The translations under genes were made by a program, and so were the position numbers. Under the pieces are notes generated by a model. That model searched no databases. It had not been told where the DNA came from and worked only from the letters and a program-made list of their open reading frames with translations. Below, piece after piece: positions 52,097 through 61,638 of a DNA stretch of 64,000 nucleotides; positions within the stretch are counted from its first letter, which is position 1; the number at the start of each line of letters is the position of its first letter. Source of the stretch: an uncultured Rhodospirillales bacterium (GTDB lineage: Bacteria; Pseudomonadota; Alphaproteobacteria; Reyranellales; Reyranellaceae); assembly GCA_902825855.1 (NCBI GenBank), contig CADECW010000002.1, positions 1-64,000 of the forward strand. The letters run 5' to 3'.

Positions 52097-52937
52097 ACTT
52101 CAACTCGTGCGGCGTCGGATCGTAGCCAGGCATGCCCGGCACGCCATAGCCCGGTGTGATCACCACGGCGAGATCGTCCGCATCGGGCTTCTTGTTGAAC
52201 CATTTCTCGTAGAACTTGGCCATGGTGCCGTCCTTCTTCATGCAGTCGAGCGCATCCTGCAGCTCGGCACGAAGCTTGGGATTGTTCTTCGGCACGGGCG
52301 CCGCCCAATGGGCGCGCGTGTCCTTGAGCTCGAGGTCGGCGATGAACTGCGGATTCTTCGACGCGGCGTAGACGATCGTCGTGTTGCCGCCCAGCGTGGC
52401 GTAGGCCCGCCCGGACAGAACGGCCTGCGTGGCATCCGGCTGCGTGTCGTAGACCTGCACGGTGAAGCCGTACTTCTCGGCCATCTGCTTGGAGAGCGTC
52501 TCGTACGGAGTGCCCTTGTTGACCGCCACCGACTTGCCCTTGAGGTCTTCCCAGCTCTTGATCGGCGGCGTGCCTTTCTTGATGCCGAACTGGAAGGCCG
52601 TCCACAGATAGCCCGCCGTGAACAGCATGTTCTCCGCGCGCTCCTTGGTCACCGTCGTCGGCGCGGCGATGAAATCGTAGCGTCCGGCCTGCATGCCGGG
52701 AATGAGCGTCGAGAAGCTCACCGAATCGATGGTGATGTCGCGCTTCATGCGCTTCGCCGCCTCGGTGAAGACGTCGATCTGGAAACCTTCCGTGCCGCCG
52801 CCCAGCTTGGGCATGGCGTGCGGCGCGAAGGTGCCGTCAACGCCGGTGCGCAGCGGCGGCTGCTTTTCCTGTGCCACCGCCGGACCCACACAAACAAGGG
52901 CCGCGACCGCGATCGCAGCCAGGCGCCGTGTCATCAT
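52089..52937 (-). CDS. Polar amino-acid ABC transporter substrate-binding protein (SBP_bac_3)
   Basis: The 282-residue periplasmic protein has a signal peptide (LAAIAVAALVCVGPAVAQ) and SBP_bac_3 features: GTEGFQIDVFTEAAKRM, VSFSTLIPGMQAGRYDFIAA, LKGKSVAVNKGTPYE and AKFYEKWF. First gene of the importer operon. The divergent racemase suggests an amino-acid or N-carbamoyl amino-acid ligand. Confidence 0.9.
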   Translation of the reverse strand: MMTRRLAAIAVAALVCVGPAVAQEKQPPLRTGVDGTFAPHAMPKLGGGTEGFQIDVFTEAAKRMKRDITIDSVSFSTLIPGMQAGRYDFIAAPTTVTKERAENMLFTAGYLWTAFQFGIKKGTPPIKSWEDLKGKSVAVNKGTPYETLSKQMAEKYGFTVQVYDTQPDATQAVLSGRAYATLGGNTTIVYAASKNPQFIADLELKDTRAHWAAPVPKNNPKLRAELQDALDCMKKDGTMAKFYEKWFNKKPDADDLAVVITPGYGVPGMPGYDPTPHELKCG

Positions 52938-52971
52938 TCCAAGTCTCCCTTACAACCATCCCCAGGGATCG

Positions 52972-53000
52972 ACGTTAGATCAGCCATTGTTGAATAGCAA
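52972..53000 (-). promoter_or_regulatory. Possible sigma70-type promoter of the amino-acid importer
   Basis: On the minus strand TTGCTA (53000-52995) and TAACGT (52977-52972) are 17 nt apart. This is a partial match to the -35 and -10 consensus and would leave a leader of about 30 nt before the SBP start. The match is weak. Confidence 0.25.
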
Positions 53001-53021
53001 TTTAAGGGCCATGGTGCGGCC

Positions 53022-53696
53022 ATGACCGACACTGCCGATCGCATTCTCGTCATCAACCCCAATTCAACCCAGGCCGTGACCCAGGGCATCGATGCGGCGA
53101 TGGAACCGCTCCGCATGAAGGGCGGACCGGCCATCGAATGCGTCACGCTCACTGAAGGCCCGCCCGGCATCGAGAACCAGGCGCATGTCGAGCAGGTCGT
53201 CGGACCGATCGGCGAAATGGTAAAGAAGCGGGACAACGATTGCTCGGCTTTCGTCATCGCCTGCTATTCCGATCCCGGCTTGCACGCAGCGCGAGAGATC
53301 ACGACCAAGCCGGTGCTGGGCATTGCGGAGTGCGGAATCCTGACGGCGTTGACGCTCGGCCAGCGCTTCGGCGTCATCTCCATCTTGCGGAAATCGATTC
53401 CACGCCATCTGCGCTACGTCGGCCAGATGGGCCTGAACGACCGCATGGCCGGCGATCGAGCCATCGGGCTGGGCGTCGTCGAGCTCTCGAACGAGGCGCG
53501 CACTTTCGCGCGCATGGCCGAGGTCGCGGCCGAGCTGCGCGACGAAGACGGCGCGGACGTACTGGTGATGGGCTGCGCCGGCATGGCGCGCTATCGCGAC
53601 CGGCTGCAGCGTCATGTCGGCTTGCCGGTGGTCGAGCCGAGCCAGGCCGCAGTGTCCATGGCGATCGGCCGGTCGCGGCTGGGATGGTCGACCTGA
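53022..53696 (+). CDS. Aspartate/glutamate/hydantoin racemase family protein
   Basis: The 224-residue racemase fold protein has the two catalytic cysteines in FVIACYSDPGL (about Cys80) and VMGCAGMARYRD (about Cys187), and the family opening ILVINPNSTQAVTQGIDAA. Hydantoin racemases open in this way. Flanked by the amino-acid importer and the hydantoinase operon, it probably racemises a 5-substituted hydantoin or related ureide. Confidence 0.86.
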   Translation: MTDTADRILVINPNSTQAVTQGIDAAMEPLRMKGGPAIECVTLTEGPPGIENQAHVEQVVGPIGEMVKKRDNDCSAFVIACYSDPGLHAAREITTKPVLGIAECGILTALTLGQRFGVISILRKSIPRHLRYVGQMGLNDRMAGDRAIGLGVVELSNEARTFARMAEVAAELRDEDGADVLVMGCAGMARYRDRLQRHVGLPVVEPSQAAVSMAIGRSRLGWST

Positions 53697-53702
53697 CGAA
53701 GG

Positions 53703-54461
53703 CTACTCGCGCCGGAATTCGTATTCGAAGTTCAGACGATCCCTGCAGACCGCGAGCGTGTCGCTGACGCGCCGGCAGGTCAGGCTGTTGGGCGGGCCGG
53801 TCCAGTTCGCCTGCGCCGGATTGCACTGCACCGCGGGCTGAGTAGTCCCGAGCGTATTGTCGTTGCCGAATCGGGCGGTGATGGGCGCGGCGCAGGTGAT
53901 GGTGCCGGTGGCCGGACACACCGCAGTCGAGCGCCGCTCGCCGCCGCCGTTGGCGCCGAAGCAGATGCGGCCCGCCTTCACGGCGCAGCGCTCCGAGCGA
54001 CCGCCGATGCCGATGCTCCCCTGCGTATCCTGGCCGAGCCGCCAGCAGCCCTGCAGCATGCCGAGATCCCTCTGCGCCCAGCGGTCGGCCGGCAATGGCG
54101 CAGGAGGCGCTTTGGCAACCGGCGGAGGCTTCGGCGGCTCAGGTGGTTTCGGTGGCTCGATCGGTCTGCACAAGGCCACCTTCTTGCTGATGTCAGCCTC
54201 GAGTGCGGCGAGTTCGCCCGACAGCTTCCTGCCGTCGGCCTGGGCATCGTCGAGCGATGCTTTCAGGAGCGGCGTGGGATCGGGCGGCGCTTCCGGCGGC
54301 GGCGGCGCCGGCGTCTCGATCATGCTGAGACTGGTCGACGGAACGACCGGTGCGCAGGCGCGCAGGAACCATGAGACGATCAAAAGGGCCAGGATGAGCA
54401 GCAGGCCCATCAGCAGCGCTGCCACCCAGCGTGGCCAACCTTCCTGAGAACGCGCGGTCAT
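53703..54461 (-). CDS. Membrane-anchored Pro-rich, Cys-rich protein, unknown
   Basis: The 252-residue protein has one N-terminal membrane helix (about 12-33), a linker with a short coiled-coil-like stretch (LKASLDDAQADGRKLSGELA) and a proline tract (PPKPPEPPKPPP). The C-terminal extracytoplasmic part of about 125 residues has many cysteines (GCWRLG, RCAVKAGRICFG, VCPATGTITC, VQCNP, LTCRR, VCRDRL). The layout suggests a periplasm-spanning anchor. I recognise no family. It lies between the racemase gene and the hydantoin operon but faces away from the racemase. Confidence 0.68.
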   Translation of the reverse strand: MTARSQEGWPRWVAALLMGLLLILALLIVSWFLRACAPVVPSTSLSMIETPAPPPPEAPPDPTPLLKASLDDAQADGRKLSGELAALEADISKKVALCRPIEPPKPPEPPKPPPVAKAPPAPLPADRWAQRDLGMLQGCWRLGQDTQGSIGIGGRSERCAVKAGRICFGANGGGERRSTAVCPATGTITCAAPITARFGNDNTLGTTQPAVQCNPAQANWTGPPNSLTCRRVSDTLAVCRDRLNFEYEFRRE

Positions 54462-54585
54462 TCCTCGGCGACGGATTGGTTTTGGCGAGCTTACACCTTC
54501 CGCCCGAGCCGGCGGCAGTGATCAATGTGCAGCCGTTGCCTTCTTTGGCCCCGCCGCCGCCGGAAAAACGACGCGATCCTTAGCG

Positions 54586-56442
54586 TCAGACGAACTCGAC
54601 AACGTGCCTAAGCTGGAAGCCTCCCAGCAGCTCCCCACATCGCTTCACGATTGCGTCGCGCGATCTTCCACCCAACACATCGACCCGCACCAATGCCAGC
54701 ATGCCGTGCGTCGGATCGCTGCGAACCGTCACACTTGCCGTGACGCTTTCACCCAGCAGCGGCGCCAGCGCCGCCTCGAAGGCAAGCTGCGCTGCCTGCA
54801 ATCGTAGGGCAGGCTTGTAGATCTTGCCGACGCCCGTTACCGGCATCACCGGGACAAGCACTACCTGTACCGGTACCGCGGCGCGTTCGGGCACTTCCCG
54901 GCGGCAGAACTCGCGCAACTCCTCCGCCGTCACTTCGGCACGGGGACGCAGTTGCACGAAGGCCATCGGCAGTTCACCGGCATAGGTATCGGGCAGTCCC
55001 ACGGCCGCCGCGGTCTCCACGCCAGGGTGACGGGTGAGCGCTTCCTCGATGATCACTGGATCGATGTTGTGGCCGCCGCGGATGATGAGATCCTTGGAAC
55101 GCCCGGTTAGCCAGACATAGCCCTCGGCATCGAGGCGGCCGAGATCGCCGGAGTCGAGCCATCCATCGGCCAGCATCGCGCCCTTGTCGTGGCGCGGGTC
55201 GAGATAGCCCGGCGTGACCTGCGGGCCACGCATGAGGACATGCCCGATCTCGCCGAGCGGACAATCGCCCCGGATCGTTCCGTCCGACGCAACGTCGGCA
55301 ATGCGGACCTCGGTATAGGGCAGACGAAGGCCGACCGACCCGGTACGCCGATCGCCATGCATGGGATTCATCGTCGAGTAGCAATGCACCTCGGTCATGC
55401 CGTAGCCTTCGACGACTGGCACGCCGATCTCGCGCTCGATGCGGCGGATGAGCTCGACCGGAACCGTCGAGCCGCCGGTCACGAAAGCCTTCAACGAGCT
55501 GAGGTCATGCCCGTCGCGCGGCACGTTCATGATCGCGGCCAGCGTCGTCGGCACGGCGCCGCCGATGTTGACGCGGTTGCGCTCGACGATGCTCCAGTAG
55601 TCGCGCACGACATTGGGATTGCGCGCGCCAAGCGGTGTCGGGATCACGACTGTCCAGCCATTGGCGATCGGCGCCAGGGCGCCGAACAGCGAGCCGCCGA
55701 CATGGAACTGCGGCAACGGATTGAGCAGCACCGTACCGGGACCGAGATCGAACACCAGCGTATTGGTCCATGCCATCAAGGCAAGCGCGCCATGGGTGTG
55801 CTTGGCGAGCTTGGGCAGACCTGTCGTCCCGCCGGTGTGGAAGAGCGCCGCCACTGTACTACCGTCGATCGGCTTTGGCGCCACCAGCCGGTCGCCCGGC
55901 TGATTGGCGCATGCGTCATCGAAGTCGATGATGCCTGGAGGGACGACACTGCCGCCGACCCGAAAGACCTTGAGGTCCGGCAGGACGGCGCGGATCGCCT
56001 CCACTTTCGGCCAGATGTCCGGGAAGATCGCTGCATCGACGGCAACCAGCGCCTTCGCGCCCGCCTCCTTCATGATGCCGGCGATCTGCGAGGCCTCGAG
56101 GAAATAGTTGACGGGATTGGCGACCGCCGCGATCTCCGCGCCCCACAGCGCGAAGAACGTCTCGGGCACGCTCGGCATCAGCAGCGTGACGGTATCCTGA
56201 GGCCCGACGCCATGGGCGCGCAGCATGTTGGCCGTCTGGATCACGCGTCGATGCAGCTCTTCGAACGTGACGTCCCGCACGGCGTCGACCGGACCGGTTC
56301 CGGAGAGATAGCGCAGTGCCACCCGACCGGCGTTCTGGCGGGCTGCATGGGCCAAGAGATCCGCCACGCCCTTGTGGCGGACGCGCTCGGCTGCCGGCAC
56401 CTTCTCCAGTTCAAGTATGTCGGAGTGGTTGCGAACTTTCAT
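54586..56442 (-). CDS. AMP-forming acyl-CoA synthetase/ligase
   Basis: The 618-residue ANL-superfamily enzyme has the P-loop HTGGTTGLPKLAKH (about 205-218), GYGMTE, WLDSGDLGRLDAEGYVW and the hinge GRSKDLIIRGG. The final Lys is in GKIYKPALR. It activates a carboxylic acid to an acyl-AMP and then acyl-CoA. The C-terminus is extended by about 60 residues past the usual end. Last gene of the hydantoin-type operon, it may convert the released acid to its CoA ester. Confidence 0.88.
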   Translation of the reverse strand: MKVRNHSDILELEKVPAAERVRHKGVADLLAHAARQNAGRVALRYLSGTGPVDAVRDVTFEELHRRVIQTANMLRAHGVGPQDTVTLLMPSVPETFFALWGAEIAAVANPVNYFLEASQIAGIMKEAGAKALVAVDAAIFPDIWPKVEAIRAVLPDLKVFRVGGSVVPPGIIDFDDACANQPGDRLVAPKPIDGSTVAALFHTGGTTGLPKLAKHTHGALALMAWTNTLVFDLGPGTVLLNPLPQFHVGGSLFGALAPIANGWTVVIPTPLGARNPNVVRDYWSIVERNRVNIGGAVPTTLAAIMNVPRDGHDLSSLKAFVTGGSTVPVELIRRIEREIGVPVVEGYGMTEVHCYSTMNPMHGDRRTGSVGLRLPYTEVRIADVASDGTIRGDCPLGEIGHVLMRGPQVTPGYLDPRHDKGAMLADGWLDSGDLGRLDAEGYVWLTGRSKDLIIRGGHNIDPVIIEEALTRHPGVETAAAVGLPDTYAGELPMAFVQLRPRAEVTAEELREFCRREVPERAAVPVQVVLVPVMPVTGVGKIYKPALRLQAAQLAFEAALAPLLGESVTASVTVRSDPTHGMLALVRVDVLGGRSRDAIVKRCGELLGGFQLRHVVEFV

Positions 56443-56463
56443 CGGCCTGTCACCGGATTGACG

Positions 56464-57093
56464 TCAGTCTGCCGCCGCAGCCTTCTTGGGGCCCTCGGCG
56501 GCCGGAAAGATGACGCGATCGTCGGTGCGGCAGTAGCGATCGGCGAACATGCGTCCGATCGGATGATACCTCTCCATATGCACACGCATCGCCTTGGGAT
56601 CCCACAGCTCGTCGCGGATGTGGAAGCGCAGGCCCTCGCCCATGATGAGCTGGCGGTCGTCCTTGACGTTGATGACCTGCCAGGTCTTGCATTCCATCGA
56701 CCACGGTGCATCGGCAAGTCTTGGCGGCTTGATGTCGACCGAGGGTGCGAGCTTCAAGTCGAGATAGTCCGGCTCGCCGATGTCGGGCGGAAAGTCGCCG
56801 CTCGAATCGTGCATGGCGCGCGCCAGCGGCTCGTCGGTCAGGTTGACCACGAACTCGCCGGTCCGCTTGATGTTGGTCCAAGTGTCCTTTAGCCGCCCAT
56901 CCGGCCGCTTGTTGACCGCGAACATCACGATCGGCGGATCCTCGGCGAAGACATTGAAGAAGCTGAACGGCGCAGCATTCACCGTGCCGGTCGGACCGAG
57001 CGTGGTCACCCAGGCGATCGGTCGCGGCAGAACGAAGGCGGTGAGGATCTTGTAACGGTCGTGGTCGTTCACGTCGGAGACGGCGTATTGCAT
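56464..57093 (-). CDS. Flavin reductase-like (FMN-binding split-barrel) protein
   Basis: The 209-residue flavin reductase-like protein has FVLPRPIAWVTTLGPTG and NAAPFSFFNVFAEDPPIVMF, then TGEFVVNLTDEPLARAM, typical of FMN-binding split barrels (DIM6/NTAB, RutF-related). It may supply reduced flavin to a monooxygenase, none of which is seen here, or act directly. It sits between the carbamoylase and the acyl-CoA ligase in the operon. Confidence 0.85.
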   Translation of the reverse strand: MQYAVSDVNDHDRYKILTAFVLPRPIAWVTTLGPTGTVNAAPFSFFNVFAEDPPIVMFAVNKRPDGRLKDTWTNIKRTGEFVVNLTDEPLARAMHDSSGDFPPDIGEPDYLDLKLAPSVDIKPPRLADAPWSMECKTWQVINVKDDRQLIMGEGLRFHIRDELWDPKAMRVHMERYHPIGRMFADRYCRTDDRVIFPAAEGPKKAAAAD

Positions 57094-57104
57094 CGAAAAG
57101 ATCC

Positions 57105-58055
57105 TCAGTTGCTCGGTTCCACCTTCACGCCTGTGCGCTCGACGATGAGCTTGTAGTGCTCGGGGCGGCGATGCTTGGCGAAGTTGAAGGTCGTGTTGCG
57201 GATGTATTCGCCCAGTTCCATGTCGCAGTCGTAGGAGACGACCTCATCCTCCTCGGTGGTCGACTTGGCGACGATCTCGCCGGTCGGCGCGACGATGGCG
57301 CTGCCGCCATGGAGCCAGAAGCCGTCCTCCTTGCCCGCCTTGGCCGTGGCGACCACCCAGATGCCGTTCTGATACGCGGCCGCCTGGATCGACAGGTTGT
57401 GATGGAACACGCGAAGGTAGGGCGGCTCCTTGGGCGCATAGACGTTGTCGGTCGGCGTGTTGTAGCCCAGTACCACCATCTCGGCGCCCTTCAGCCCCAT
57501 GACGCGAAACGTCTCGGGCCAGCGTCGATCGTTGCAGATGCATTGGCCGACGATGATCTCGTCCTTGAACATCTTCCAGACATTGAAGCCGAGGTCGCCG
57601 ACTTCGAAATACTTCTTCTCGAGATGCTGGTAAGGTGATGCCGGCCGATGCTCGGCATGTCCCGGGAGATGGACCTTGCGGTACTTGCCGATGGTACGAC
57701 CGTCCGGCCCGACCAAGATCGAGGTGTTGAAGCGCCGGGTCTTCCCCTCTTCCTCCGTGAGCTCCGCGTAGCCCAGGTAGAAGCCGATCCCCTTGGAGCG
57801 CGCCAGCTCGAACAGCGGCAGTGTCTCGGGACTCGGCATCTGTGCCTCAAAGTACTTGTCGACCTCGGCCTGGTCCTCCATCCACCAGCGCGGGAAGAAC
57901 GTGGTCAGCGCGAGCTCGGGGAACACCACGAACTTCGAGCCGCGCGAATCGGCCTCCTTCAGCATTTCGACCAGGCGAGCGACCACGCTCTTGCGGCTGT
58001 CGGCGCGATGGATGGGGCCGAGCTGGGCGGCGGAAACTTTCAGGCGACGGGACAC
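57105..58055 (-). CDS. N-carbamoyl-D-amino acid hydrolase (D-carbamoylase)
   Basis: The 316-residue nitrilase-superfamily enzyme hydrolyses N-carbamoyl-D-amino acids to D-amino acid, CO2 and ammonia. The catalytic triad is E47 (VVFPELAL), K127 (KYRKVHLPGH) and C174 (CICNDRRWPE). Segments such as LALTTFFPRWW, RRFNTSILVG and FNFAKHRRPEHY closely follow the well-studied Agrobacterium enzyme. The start is a GTG. It lies 12 nt after the hydantoinase gene, the classical partner. Confidence 0.88.
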   Translation of the reverse strand: MSRRLKVSAAQLGPIHRADSRKSVVARLVEMLKEADSRGSKFVVFPELALTTFFPRWWMEDQAEVDKYFEAQMPSPETLPLFELARSKGIGFYLGYAELTEEEGKTRRFNTSILVGPDGRTIGKYRKVHLPGHAEHRPASPYQHLEKKYFEVGDLGFNVWKMFKDEIIVGQCICNDRRWPETFRVMGLKGAEMVVLGYNTPTDNVYAPKEPPYLRVFHHNLSIQAAAYQNGIWVVATAKAGKEDGFWLHGGSAIVAPTGEIVAKSTTEEDEVVSYDCDMELGEYIRNTTFNFAKHRRPEHYKLIVERTGVKVEPSN

Positions 58056-58067
58056 GAGGTTCTCTCC

Positions 58068-59537
58068 CTAGAACAGCGGCTTGAGGCCGAAGCGAGACAT
58101 CGACTGCAGCTCCGGCGCCGTCTGACCCTGCGGCTTGGCGGCATCGGGCGAATCGCACGGCAGGAACCGGCCCGAGCCGCGCGCCGCATTGAGCTTGCCG
58201 TCCTCGACCACGACGCGGCCGCGGCTCACTACGGTGATCGGCCATCCCTTGATCTGTCGACCCTCGTAGGGCGAATAGCCGACATTGTCGTGCAGATCCT
58301 TCCAGCGGATGGTCACGTCCTTGTCGGCATCCCAGATGGCGAAATCGGCGTCCGAGCCGACGGCGATCGTGCCCTTCCTGGGATAAAGGCCGTAGAGCTT
58401 GGCATGGTTCGCCGAGGTCAGGGCCACGAACTGCTGCAGCGTGATGCGCCCTTTCTGGACGCCCTCCGAGAACAGGATGGGCAGGCGGATCTCCAGGCCG
58501 GGCACGCCGTTGGCCATCTCCTTGAAGGTCGTCTTGTCGCCCTTGGGAATCTTGCCCTTCTCGTTGAACTGGTAGGGGGCATGATCCGACGAGAATGTCT
58601 GGAAAGTGCCGTCTTTCAGCGCGGCCCATACCGCCTCCTGTGCTGCGGAATCGCGCGGCGGCGGACTGCAGCACCACATGGCGCCCTCGACGCCGGGCTT
58701 GTCCATGTCGTCGGCGGTCAGCGCGATGTATTGCGGGCAGGTCTCGCCGAAGATCTTCAGGCCCTTCTTTTGCGCCTGGCGCAAGGTCTCGATCGCCTCG
58801 ATCTCCGACATGTGCACGAGCAACAGCGGCGCATCGACCAGGCGTGCCAGCGAGATCGCGCGGTTGGTCGCCTCGGCCTCGGCTACGCGCGCATGCGCGA
58901 TGGCGTGGAACTTGGGCGCGACATGGCCCTGGTCGACCAGGTGATGCGCCAGCCACTGGATCATGTCGTGGTTCTCGGCATGTACCATGACCAGCGCGCC
59001 GTCGCGCCGCGCCAAGGCCAGAATATCGAGGATCTGGTAGTCGCTGACCTTCATCGCATCGTAGGTCATGTAGATCTTGAACGACGTGTAGCCGTCCTTG
59101 ATCAGGGCCGGCAGCTCCTGCCCCAGTACCTGCTGCGTGGGATCGGTGATGATGAGATGGAAGGCATAGTCGATCACGGCCTTTGGCGTCGCCGCCTCAT
59201 GGTAGTCCTTCACCACCTGGCGCAACGACATGCCGCGATGCTGGGCCGCGAAAGGTATCACCGTCGTAGTGCCGCCGAACGCAGCCGAGACCGTGCCGGT
59301 GTAGAAGTCGTCGGCACACATCACGCCCATGCCGGAGCGCTGCTCGATGTGGCAGTGGCTGTCGACTCCGCCCGGCAGCACGAACTTTCCTGCGGCATCG
59401 ATTTCGCGCGTGGCCGTTCCCTTCACATCGGCACCCAGCGTGGCGACGGTGCCATCCTTGACGGCGATGTCGCCTTCGCTGTGACGTTCGGCCGTGACGA
59501 TCTTTGCGTTGCGGACAATCAGGTCGTAGTCGGCCAT
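58068..59537 (-). CDS. hydA: D-hydantoinase/dihydropyrimidinase
   Basis: The 489-residue binuclear amidohydrolase opens hydantoin or dihydropyrimidine rings. Metal ligands are H61 and H63 (DSHCHIE), carboxylated K154 (SFKIYMTYD), H186 (MVHAEN), H242 (VHMSEI) and D318 (SSDHAPYQ). I start at the ATG at 59537, 4 nt after the DapA-like stop. Its partner is the next gene, the D-carbamoylase. Hydantoinase and dihydropyrimidinase cannot be separated by sequence alone. Confidence 0.92.
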   Translation of the reverse strand: MADYDLIVRNAKIVTAERHSEGDIAVKDGTVATLGADVKGTATREIDAAGKFVLPGGVDSHCHIEQRSGMGVMCADDFYTGTVSAAFGGTTTVIPFAAQHRGMSLRQVVKDYHEAATPKAVIDYAFHLIITDPTQQVLGQELPALIKDGYTSFKIYMTYDAMKVSDYQILDILALARRDGALVMVHAENHDMIQWLAHHLVDQGHVAPKFHAIAHARVAEAEATNRAISLARLVDAPLLLVHMSEIEAIETLRQAQKKGLKIFGETCPQYIALTADDMDKPGVEGAMWCCSPPPRDSAAQEAVWAALKDGTFQTFSSDHAPYQFNEKGKIPKGDKTTFKEMANGVPGLEIRLPILFSEGVQKGRITLQQFVALTSANHAKLYGLYPRKGTIAVGSDADFAIWDADKDVTIRWKDLHDNVGYSPYEGRQIKGWPITVVSRGRVVVEDGKLNAARGSGRFLPCDSPDAAKPQGQTAPELQSMSRFGLKPLF

Positions 59538-59541
59538 CGTC

Positions 59542-60501
59542 CTACTCCGCCGCGACCTTGGCGCCGCGACCGGCGGCGGCAAGCCTGCGCTCCAGGCGTG
59601 CGATCAGGCTTTCGAGCTCGGCGCGATCGGTCGCGGTCAGCGAAGATCCCGGTGCGCGTTGCCGCGGGCTCTTGATTGCGCCGCGTCGGAACAATACCTC
59701 CTTGCGCAACGCAAGCCCGATGCCGAGCTGCTGCTCGTGGCGTACCAGCGGCAGGTAGATGTCGAACAGGTCCTCCGCCTCCTCCATCTTGCCCTTCGTC
59801 GCGAGCTCACAGACCTGTACGAGCATCTCAGGCCAGGCGAAGCCGGTCATGGCGCCATCGGCGCCACGCCGCAGCTCCTGCGGCAGGTAGAGTCCGCCGT
59901 TGCCGACCAGGATCGAGACGCGCCGGCGGCCCGGCTTCTTCTCACCTTCGCGCACGCGCGTAAGCTTGGCGAGACCCGGCCAGTCCTCGTGCTTCAGCAT
60001 GACGAGCTGCCTGAAGTCGTCGACCAGCCGCTCGAACACCGACGGTGAAAGGTAAACGCCCGTGCTCTGCGGATAGTCCTGGTAGACGACGGGGATGTCG
60101 GGTCCCAGCTCCTTGAAGACCTGCGCGAAATAATTGTAGACGCCATCATCGCCCTTGAGGCCCGCCGGCGGCGCCACCATCACGCCGGAGGCGCCCGCGA
60201 TCATCACCTCGTGGCTTAGCCGGCGCACGTTCTCGAGACCGGCATAGCTGACGCCGACGATGATCTGCCGGCCCTGCGATCGGCGCACGACGCGGCCGAC
60301 GACCGAAAGCGATTCCTCCGCCGTCAGCTTGGGCGCCTCGCCCATGATGCCCAAAAGGGTGAATCCCGTTATACCGCAGCCCAAATAAAAGTCGGTCAGC
60401 GAATCGACGCTTTCGAGATCGAGCGCGCCTTCGTCGGTGAATGGCGTCGCGGCGATGATGAATACGCCCTTCGCCTGTTCGTTCAGCTTTCCGGCAGACA
60501 T
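59542..60501 (-). CDS. DapA-superfamily protein of the hydantoin operon
   Basis: The 319-residue TIM-barrel aldolase or dehydratase has Schiff-base K170 in QLVMLKHED and Tyr140 in PVVYQDYP, with GITGFTLLGIMGEAPKLT near the N-terminus (GxxGE loop). It has a charged C-terminal tail (about 30 residues past the barrel). First gene of the operon, divergent from the Dpp-type importer across 113 bp. Its place before a hydantoinase is unusual and suggests a lyase step on a keto-acid product. Confidence 0.85.
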   Translation of the reverse strand: MSAGKLNEQAKGVFIIAATPFTDEGALDLESVDSLTDFYLGCGITGFTLLGIMGEAPKLTAEESLSVVGRVVRRSQGRQIIVGVSYAGLENVRRLSHEVMIAGASGVMVAPPAGLKGDDGVYNYFAQVFKELGPDIPVVYQDYPQSTGVYLSPSVFERLVDDFRQLVMLKHEDWPGLAKLTRVREGEKKPGRRRVSILVGNGGLYLPQELRRGADGAMTGFAWPEMLVQVCELATKGKMEEAEDLFDIYLPLVRHEQQLGIGLALRKEVLFRRGAIKSPRQRAPGSSLTATDRAELESLIARLERRLAAAGRGAKVAAE

Positions 60502-60614
60502 GAGTTACGCTCCTCGGCGCGTTTCTTGCTGCGATCATGCCACCGGCACGGCGCTTGTCGAGCGCTGCAGCGTCGGCCAGTGTTCTATCCCGCGAAGGGG
60601 GCTGTCCAAAAGAC

Positions 60615-61553
60615 ATGGCGCGGCATATCGCCCATCGATTGATGATTTCACTGCCGGTCCTGCTCGGTGTGCTGTTGATCGGCTTCCTGCTACTGCAGGT
60701 CGTGCCGACCGATCCGGCGACCGTCGTGGCTGGTCCAACGGCAACGAAGGCGGAGATTTCGGCCATCCGCCAGGAGCTCGGTCTCGACGAGCCGCTGTGG
60801 ATCCAGTTCGGCCGCTATCTCGGTCGCGTGCTGCAGCTCGATCTTGGTCGTTCGATGATTTCCAACCGGCCGGTGGTCGACGAGATCGCGCTCACCTTCT
60901 GGCCGACGGTCGAACTGATGCTGGCCTGTCTGGTTTGGGCAGTGCCGCTCGGCATCGCGCTGGGCACGCTGGCAGCACGCCGTCGCGGCACGTTGATCGA
61001 TCGCGCCATCATGGCACTGTCGGTGATGGGCGTCTCGGTGCCGGTCTTCTGGGTCGGGTTGCTTTTGATTCAGTATGTCGGCGGCGCAGGCCTGCTGCCC
61101 TTCCAGGGGCGCAACGGGCCGATTTGGACGTCGGCCGGCTTTCTGAGCATCATCCTGCCGTCGTTGACCTTGGGCGCAGTGTTCGTCGGGCCGGTGGCGC
61201 GCATGACGCGCACGTCACTGCTCGAAACGCTCGGCGCCGACTATGTGCGCACGGCACGCGCCAAGGGCGCCTCCGACTGGCGCGTCACCATCCGCCATGC
61301 GTTGCGGAACGCCATGATCCCGGTGGTGACGCTAGTCGGTCTGCAGATCGGCTTCCTGTTGGGCGGCTCGATCGTCACCGAGACCATGTTCGCCTGGCCG
61401 GGCGTCGGACGGATGGCGGTGGGCGCCATCACCTCGAGCGATTTCCCGCTGGCTCAGGGTGCGATCCTGATACTCGCCATCGGATTCATGGTGGTCAATC
61501 TGGCTGTCGACGTGCTCTACGCGTACCTCGATCCGAGGATTGCAAGGCCATGA
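60615..61553 (+). CDS. Dipeptide/oligopeptide-type ABC transporter permease (DppB-like)
   Basis: The 312-residue permease has about six helices, the N-terminal MISLPVLLGVLLIGFLLLQV helix and the coupling loop DYVRTARAKGASDWRVTIRH. It is the first membrane subunit of the importer divergent from the hydantoin operon. I start at 60615; upstream codons in frame lack membrane-protein character. Confidence 0.9.
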   Translation: MARHIAHRLMISLPVLLGVLLIGFLLLQVVPTDPATVVAGPTATKAEISAIRQELGLDEPLWIQFGRYLGRVLQLDLGRSMISNRPVVDEIALTFWPTVELMLACLVWAVPLGIALGTLAARRRGTLIDRAIMALSVMGVSVPVFWVGLLLIQYVGGAGLLPFQGRNGPIWTSAGFLSIILPSLTLGAVFVGPVARMTRTSLLETLGADYVRTARAKGASDWRVTIRHALRNAMIPVVTLVGLQIGFLLGGSIVTETMFAWPGVGRMAVGAITSSDFPLAQGAILILAIGFMVVNLAVDVLYAYLDPRIARP

Positions 61554-61638
61554 TGCATTGCGGACCACACGCTTGTTGCGTGCTGATGATTCCGGGTGCG
61601 AAGGATGCGCGCGATCGGGAAGATCGCGAGCGCGGCCA

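Noticed and set aside
57648..59675. Long plus-strand frame opposite carbamoylase and hydantoinase
   Set aside because: It runs across two recognised enzymes on the other strand and has no family-like sequence.
56464..60501. Rut pyrimidine-degradation operon
   Set aside because: A RutF-like flavin reductase is present, but RutA monooxygenase and the other Rut genes are missing, and the hydantoinase/carbamoylase pair indicates a different route.
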